DNA of 64,000 nucleotides, taken from contig NZ_AP022576.1 of assembly GCF_010730355.1 (NCBI RefSeq), positions 5,270,001 through 5,334,000 of the forward strand, read 5' to 3'. Source of the stretch: Mycobacterium florentinum (lineage in GTDB: Bacteria; Actinomycetota; Actinomycetes; Mycobacteriales; Mycobacteriaceae). Below are positions 59,610 through 64,000 of the stretch, piece by piece (position 1 is the stretch's first letter; every line of letters begins with the position of its first letter). A program made the translations under genes and the position numbers. The notes under the pieces are model-generated. The model saw nothing but the letters and a program-made list of their open reading frames with translations. It had not been told where the DNA came from and did no database searches.

Positions 59610-59628
59610 TACCGTAACGGGCTCAGTA
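59610..59628. promoter_or_regulatory. TACTGTA palindrome, copy g
   Basis: TACCGTAACGGGCTCAGTA, located between the P450-alcohol dehydrogenase pair (minus) and the Rieske-amidohydrolase genes (plus). Extended to 20 bp it is identical to minus-strand copy e at 18 positions. Both face a Rieske-domain gene. The CAGTAT end could be part of the plus-strand -10. Confidence 0.65.
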
Positions 59629-59664
59629 TTGATCCGGATAGGTCCAGGAGGCGGTGATTCTCAA

Positions 59665-60024
59665 GTGGCCCAGCGGCGTTTCGTGTGCTCCGTCGACGAG
59701 TTGCCGCCCGGCGGGATGAAACTGGTCGACGTCGGCAAGTTCGGCGTGGGCGTGTACAACGTGCATGGCGCGTTGTACGCGATCGTCAATTACTGCTCGC
59801 ACGAAGGCGCCCCGCTATGCCTGGGGCTGCTCGGGGGCACCACCGAATCCGCGCCGGAGGCGCCCGGCGGGATACGCCGGGTGCGCGACGGGCAGATCGT
59901 CCGATGCCCTTGGCACAACTGGGAATTCGATATCACGACGGGCCGCAACCTTGCCGATCCGCGACGCCGCGTCCGTACCTACCCGGTCGACGTCACCGAC
60001 GGGGAGGTGTACCTGACGGCATGA
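59665..60024 (+). CDS. Rieske 2Fe-2S ferredoxin-like protein
   Basis: A 119-residue small Rieske protein. The cluster ligands are in NYCSHEGAP (C-x-H, about residues 44-46) and RCPWHNWEFD (C-x2-H, about 86-89); the spacing of about 40 residues is longer than in most ferredoxins. It would carry electrons to an oxygenase or P450. GTG at 59665, with AGGAGG 13 bases upstream. Overlaps the next amidohydrolase by ATGA. Confidence 0.88.
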   Translation: MAQRRFVCSVDELPPGGMKLVDVGKFGVGVYNVHGALYAIVNYCSHEGAPLCLGLLGGTTESAPEAPGGIRRVRDGQIVRCPWHNWEFDITTGRNLADPRRRVRTYPVDVTDGEVYLTA

Positions 60025-61067
60025 TTATCGACGCCAACGTCCAACCGCACTTCCGCTACAACGCCGAGATCCGGCGCTATCTCCCGGACGTCCACCAACT
60101 GCGCGCGATCCCCGATGTCGAGCAGCAGTGGTACCAGGCGCCCGGCGGCGACTACCGCCAAGACCTCTACGGCGAGCACTACCCGGGATCGGATCCCGCC
60201 ACCCTGAGCCGCCACTTGTTCGAAGACGCGGGAGTCGACTACGCGATCTTGAATCCGTTGACGCGCGGCAACATCGCCGACTACCTGCTCAACAGCAGGA
60301 TCTGCGCCGCGGTCAACGACTGGCTGCTCGATCGCTGGCTCGAGCCCGACACCACCGACCGGTTTCGAGGCACCATCCGGGTCAACCCCGAAGACCCGCG
60401 GGGTGCGGTCGCCGAGATCGAACGCCTGGCCGATCATCCGAAGCTGGTGCAAGTCGGTGTTCCGATGCAGTCGCGCGAGCCGTATGGCAAGCCGATGTTC
60501 GAGCCCATCTGGGAGGCCGCCGCGGCGCACGGTCTACCGGTCGCGGTGCACATCAACGGCGGCAACGGCGTCGACTATGCGCCCACCTTCGCCGGACACG
60601 CGCACACCTACCCCGGATACGCGGCGTTCATGCCGCTGAACTACTTCGTGCACCTTTCCACGCTGATCATCGAGGGCGTGTTCGGCCGGCTCCCCGGACT
60701 GAAATTCGTCTTCGCCGACGGCGGCTACGACATCCTCACCCCGCTGATGTGGCGCCTCGACACGTTCTGGCTGTCGATGCGCGACCAAACCCCATGGGTC
60801 GACCGCTATCCCAGCGAATACCTGCCGGGCCATGTCCGGTTCTGCTCGTCGGCGTTCGACGGGCCCCCGGCGGCGAGCCACGCCCAGCGCTGGATGGAGT
60901 TCAGCGGCAAATCCGAGCTGTTGATGTACGGATCGAGCTATCCCCACTGGTCGGCATCGCCGCCGACGGTGCTGGCCGAAAACCTCGATGCCGCCCAACG
61001 AGACAAGGTGTTGTGGCGAAACGCCAGCGAGCTTTACGGGCTTGAGGCAAAGGAGCGAGCGCAATGA
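60021..61067 (+). CDS. Amidohydrolase-2 family protein with altered metal site
   Basis: A 348-residue TIM-barrel amidohydrolase. Candidate ligands are His in IIDANVQPHF and His in VAVHINGGNG. At the C-terminal Asp position that ends the metal site the sequence reads YGSSYPHW, with Ser instead of Asp. The active site may be altered or rely on its neighbour. It is coupled to the next amidohydrolase (ATGA overlap) and shares the YPHW motif with it, so the two may form a complex. Reaction unknown; hydrolysis or decarboxylation of a ring-cleavage product is inferred. Confidence 0.87.
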   Translation: MIIDANVQPHFRYNAEIRRYLPDVHQLRAIPDVEQQWYQAPGGDYRQDLYGEHYPGSDPATLSRHLFEDAGVDYAILNPLTRGNIADYLLNSRICAAVNDWLLDRWLEPDTTDRFRGTIRVNPEDPRGAVAEIERLADHPKLVQVGVPMQSREPYGKPMFEPIWEAAAAHGLPVAVHINGGNGVDYAPTFAGHAHTYPGYAAFMPLNYFVHLSTLIIEGVFGRLPGLKFVFADGGYDILTPLMWRLDTFWLSMRDQTPWVDRYPSEYLPGHVRFCSSAFDGPPAASHAQRWMEFSGKSELLMYGSSYPHWSASPPTVLAENLDAAQRDKVLWRNASELYGLEAKERAQ

Positions 61068-62227
61068 CCACGATCGAACGAGTCGAATCGCAGACCGGTC
61101 GCGACGACCACATCGCGGTCACCATCGTCGACACCGACGTGCACCCGTTGCCGGTCTCGACCGATGTGCTCAAGTCGTACGCGCCGGCCGAGTGGGTGGA
61201 CAAGATCTGGCCGACCGGGAATGCGGTCGGCCCAACGTCGTATTTCTACGACACCCCGGATTCGTTCAAGACGTCGTCGCTGCGGATGGACTCGTGGCCG
61301 CCCAACGGGGGAGTCGCCGGCAGCGACCCGGATTACGCAGCCCAGCAGCTGCTGGTCGAGGCCGGTGTCAGCATCGCGTCGCTGGAGCCGATGTGCGACG
61401 CCCAGCTGCCGCAGGCCGAGCACGTGCTCAAATCCACCTACAACGACTGGCTCGCCGACGTGTGGCTGGACAAGCACAACGCGCACGGCCGGTGGCGCGG
61501 GTCGATCAGTGTCAGCGCGCAGACGCCGGAGCAGGCGGCACGCGAGGTGGAACGCTGGGCCGGGCATCCCTACCTGGCCCAGGTGCTGATGACACCGCAG
61601 ACCCGCGGAATCCCTTTCGGCAACCCGCATTTCGATCCCCTCTACGAGGCCGCGTCGCGCAACGGGCTGCCGATCGCCACGCACCTCATGGGTCAGACGC
61701 CGTTCGAACTGATCCCGCTGTATCCGGTCGGCAATCCCACGCACTGGCACGACTTCTTCGCGGCGTGGCCACTGCTTTATGTGTCGCATCTGATGAGCCT
61801 GGTCTTCGACGGCGCGTTCGACCGGCATCCCGACCTGCGGGTGGTGTTCATCGAGGGCGGCTTCACCTGGGCGATGCCGGTGATGTCACGAATGGACCGG
61901 ATCTGGGAAGCGCGCCGCGCCGATTTGCCGCACGTGCGGCGCCGCCCGTCGGACTACGTCCGCGAGCATGTCCGCTTCACCACTCAGCCCCTGGAAGACG
62001 TCGACATCGTAGAGTTTCGCGAATATCTGGAAATGATGGACCTGGGAGACAATCTCATGTTCTCGACGGACTATCCGCACTGGAGCTATGACTCGCCGAC
62101 CTACGCGATCAATCGGTTCCCGGCCGACCAGCGGGAGCGGATCATGCGCGGCAACGCGACGGCCCTGTATGGGTTGCCGGCGACCGTCCGGGCGCTGCCG
62201 GGCGAGCCCGTCACACCGCAGAGCTGA
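61064..62227 (+). CDS. Amidohydrolase-2 family metal-dependent hydrolase
   Basis: A 387-residue TIM-barrel amidohydrolase with His in VDTDVHPLPVS, His in IATHLMGQTP, and the metal Asp in FSTDYPHWSYD. The ligand set appears complete, unlike that of the gene before it. Overlaps that gene by 4 bp. Its family acts on ring-cleavage or acyl intermediates by hydrolysis or decarboxylation. It ends the three-gene Rieske-amidohydrolase operon, followed by a GC-rich hairpin at 62237-62256. Confidence 0.89.
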   Translation: MTTIERVESQTGRDDHIAVTIVDTDVHPLPVSTDVLKSYAPAEWVDKIWPTGNAVGPTSYFYDTPDSFKTSSLRMDSWPPNGGVAGSDPDYAAQQLLVEAGVSIASLEPMCDAQLPQAEHVLKSTYNDWLADVWLDKHNAHGRWRGSISVSAQTPEQAAREVERWAGHPYLAQVLMTPQTRGIPFGNPHFDPLYEAASRNGLPIATHLMGQTPFELIPLYPVGNPTHWHDFFAAWPLLYVSHLMSLVFDGAFDRHPDLRVVFIEGGFTWAMPVMSRMDRIWEARRADLPHVRRRPSDYVREHVRFTTQPLEDVDIVEFREYLEMMDLGDNLMFSTDYPHWSYDSPTYAINRFPADQRERIMRGNATALYGLPATVRALPGEPVTPQS

Positions 62228-62236
62228 GTCGCCCGG

Positions 62237-62256
62237 GCCCGGCGTCGTTGCCGGGC
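62237..62256 (+). terminator. GC hairpin, possible terminator
   Basis: GCCCGGC-GTCGTT-GCCGGGC forms a perfect 7-bp stem with a 6-nt loop, 9 bp after the amidohydrolase stop. No U-tract follows, as is common for mycobacterial terminators. It probably ends the Rieske-amidohydrolase operon. The rest of the 210-bp gap (62228-62437) holds no gene. Confidence 0.5.
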
Positions 62257-62437
62257 GCAGGGCTGTGATCAGCGAATATCACCAGAAGTCGGCGCGGTTC
62301 GACGCCGTCTGCGCTGCGCAGCCGTGGCAGCGTGCCGGCGCGCAACCGGCCAGGTCTACCGTGAATATGGTTTCCGACCTGGCCTCCCGCCGGCCCCGGA
62401 GGACAGCCCGCACCACGAGCCCGGAAGTTGAGAGGGT

Positions 62438-63406
62438 ATGACACAAACGGATCTGACCCGCCCGCAAGGTATTAACCGCCTCGATCCGGTGCTGCGCGAT
62501 GCCGCGAGCGAGCTGGGCATCGTCGAATTCCGTGCCGAGACACTGGCCGCCGAGCGGGAGCTGGCCAACGGCGCGGCCGCCGAGCGTGCCGCGGCGGTCG
62601 ACACCGAGGGCGTGGCCGTCGAATCTCGCTCGATCTCCGGCCCGGGCGGCCAGCAACTGAACCTGCGCTTCTACCGCGGCCGCATCGTGGGCGACTCGGG
62701 AGCTCCGTTGGTTGTCTACGCCCACGGCGGCGGGTTCGTGTCCGGCAACCTCGACACCGACCACGCACAGTGCGTGGAGCTGGCTCGCGAGGGCGGTTGT
62801 CTGGTGGTGTCGGTCGACTACCGGCTGGCGCCGGAGAATCCGGCCCCGGCCCCACTCGACGACGTCGAGGCGGGTTTGTACTACGCCATCCGGAATGCCG
62901 CGGAGCTGAATATCGATTCGAGCCGCCTGGCCGTGATGGGCCGGGATGCGGGCGCCGCCCTCGTCGCGAGCCTGGCCCAGCGGATGTTCGACAACGAGGG
63001 ACCACAGATCCTGATGCAGATCCTGCACCAGCCGATGCTGGACAGCGATGCCACGCCGTCGCGGCGCGAGTTTCAGCGCACACCGGGGCTCAACGGTCCC
63101 GCGGTGAGCCGTGCGTGGGGCCACTACCTCGGCGGCCCTGCCAGCGCCGGCGGTCAGCACGTCCCGTCGCATCGGGCGAATCTGGAGGGGCTGCCGCCCA
63201 CCTTCATCAGTTGCTCGGAGATCGACCCGTGCCGCGACGAAGCCATCGACTACGCCAACCGGCTGCTGCATGCCTTCGTCCACACCGAATTGCATGTCAT
63301 CGCAGCGACATTCAACGGCTTCGACTCGATGGTGCCGGATTGGGTCGTTTCTCAGGAGAATCGGGCCCTGCACGCGCAGTCGGTGCGTCGCGTCTTCGCG
63401 ATGTAG
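62438..63406 (+). CDS. HSL-family alpha/beta hydrolase-like protein lacking Ser and His of the triad
   Basis: A 322-residue protein of the hormone-sensitive lipase/esterase family. The HGGGFVSG oxyanion motif (about 93-100) and the DYRLAPENPAPAPLDD segment are intact. The nucleophile elbow reads GRDAG (about 167-171) in place of GDSAG, so Ser is Asp. The triad Asp remains in EIDPCRDEA, but the His position reads TFNGFDS (Asn). It is unlikely to be a normal serine esterase. ATG preceded by AGAGGG. Alone between the amidohydrolase operon and an acyl-CoA dehydrogenase; role unknown. Confidence 0.87.
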   Translation: MTQTDLTRPQGINRLDPVLRDAASELGIVEFRAETLAAERELANGAAAERAAAVDTEGVAVESRSISGPGGQQLNLRFYRGRIVGDSGAPLVVYAHGGGFVSGNLDTDHAQCVELAREGGCLVVSVDYRLAPENPAPAPLDDVEAGLYYAIRNAAELNIDSSRLAVMGRDAGAALVASLAQRMFDNEGPQILMQILHQPMLDSDATPSRREFQRTPGLNGPAVSRAWGHYLGGPASAGGQHVPSHRANLEGLPPTFISCSEIDPCRDEAIDYANRLLHAFVHTELHVIAATFNGFDSMVPDWVVSQENRALHAQSVRRVFAM

Positions 63407-63525
63407 CAGCTCCGCCGTCTTATCGACCCAACTCCGGTAACGCTTGGGGTATCGCCATTTGCTAATATCGAGAATGTGATTCTTGGCGGCGGCGACCTCA
63501 TGTCGCGGAAGGGTTTGTCGACACC

Positions 63526-64000
63526 ATGACCGTCGTCGACTCTCCCGAAAAGGCACTCTTCGTCTCGACAACCCAGTCCTTTCTGCAGAAGGAAGCGCCG
63601 CTGGCTCGCGTCCGGGAGCTGCACGCGGCGGGGGCTTCCTTCGACCCGGCCTGGTGGCAGCGCGCCGCGGAGCTCGGCTGGACGGGCCTGCTGGTTCCGG
63701 AGGAGTTGGGCGGCGGCAGTGTCTCGGAGAACGGTGTCGCGGACTTGGCCACGGTCGCCGAATTGCTCGGCAAGACCGTCGCGCCCGGGCCGCTGTACCC
63801 GGTCAGCATCGTGCTCACCGCGCTGTCCGAATGCGCCGATGCTCAGGCACACGCGGCCGTCATCGAGTCGCTGATCTCCGGCGAAGCCGTGGCGTCCTGG
63901 GCGGTCTCGGAACCCGGCCGCGGCTGGGAGCCGCTGGACCCGTCGGTGACGGCCACCCCGACCGACGCCGGCTATCGCATCGACGGCACCAAGGATCGCG
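63526..64000 (+). CDS. Acyl-CoA dehydrogenase, N-terminal part (cut by window end)
   Basis: The first 158 residues of an acyl-CoA dehydrogenase, open to the last base. The start MTVVDSPEKALFVST and the helical domain (WWQRAAELGWTGLLVPEELGGG, then KTVAPGPLYP) resemble the small-subunit acyl-CoA dehydrogenase at 25954. The middle domain begins with ASWAVSEPGRGW. ATG at 63526, with GGAAGGG 12 bases upstream. TAATAT at 63463-63468 is a plausible -10. A partner large subunit may lie downstream, beyond the window. Confidence 0.88.
   Translation, partial: MTVVDSPEKALFVSTTQSFLQKEAPLARVRELHAAGASFDPAWWQRAAELGWTGLLVPEELGGGSVSENGVADLATVAELLGKTVAPGPLYPVSIVLTALSECADAQAHAAVIESLISGEAVASWAVSEPGRGWEPLDPSVTATPTDAGYRIDGTKDR

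Noticed and set aside
16345..59628. TACTGTA motifs as mere -10 promoter elements
   Set aside because: TACTGT fits the loose -10 pattern, but the fixed-distance partner (ACAGTA-like) and the 18-of-20 match between copies e and g go beyond promoter similarity. The overlap with -10s is kept as a possible repression mechanism.
1..64000. Search for CRISPR arrays, rRNA, tRNA, insertion sequences, phage genes and riboswitches
   Set aside because: No regular direct repeats with spacers, tRNA clover-leaf ends, transposase motifs or known riboswitch cores were recognised by eye. Short or degenerate ones could have been missed.

Overview
The window is high-GC, densely coded actinobacterial DNA and most likely comes from a Mycobacterium, probably a non-tuberculous species. 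This is inferred from the gene families present: F420-dependent LLM oxidoreductases, families of FadD, FadE and EchA paralogues, three P450s, a KshA-like Rieske oxygenase, an NDMA-type alcohol dehydrogenase and YhgE/Pip. No rRNA, tRNA, insertion sequence, phage gene or CRISPR array was seen. There are about 62 protein genes, two of them cut by the window edges. Many are joined by 4-bp ATGA-type overlaps into operons.

Layout. 1-4640: plus-strand CoA-ester operon (SDR, thiolase, CaiB transferase, FadE, GntR regulator). 4637-9299: a GlxA/AraC regulator divergent from a DJ-1 protein, a small secreted protein, and an FAD oxidoreductase divergent from a TetR regulator. 9292-16319: minus-strand operon of three crotonases and three acyl-CoA ligases. 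16449-18826: thioesterase and crotonase, then a TetR gene. 19078-28220: SDR and DapA-type aldolase, then a six-gene operon (crotonase, two amidohydrolases, ligase, two-subunit-type acyl-CoA dehydrogenase). 28318-33189: P450, CaiB, lipid-transfer thiolase and amidohydrolase. 33299-39556: aldehyde dehydrogenase, then a minus operon led by a Rieske oxygenase. 39653-44319: plus operon with a Baeyer-Villiger-type monooxygenase, hydrolase and LLM enzyme. 44316-48153: carboxyltransferase divergent from LLM plus P450. 48164-56295: a different module (quinone reductase, benzoylformate decarboxylase, PucR regulator, SDR, TetR, degenerate ABC ATPase plus YhgE/Pip). 56327-64000: SDR, alcohol dehydrogenase, P450, Rieske ferredoxin, two amidohydrolases, an esterase-like protein and the start of another acyl-CoA dehydrogenase.

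How it works together. The enzymes suggest breakdown of a hydrophobic, probably cyclic or branched (isoprenoid, steroid-like or aromatic) compound. Hydroxylation would be by P450 or Rieske enzymes, followed by alcohol and aldehyde dehydrogenation, oxygen insertion and ester hydrolysis, then CoA activation, beta-oxidation and aldol or thiolytic cleavage. The substrate cannot be read from the sequence.

The most striking feature is a 19-bp palindromic motif, consensus TACTGTA-N5-TACAGTA. It lies in seven intergenic promoter regions, mostly divergent, between 16.3 and 59.6 kb. Together these regions serve about 40 genes, which suggests an uncharacterised local regulon. A TetR gene (18032-18826) sits beside one of the sites and is the leading candidate regulator.
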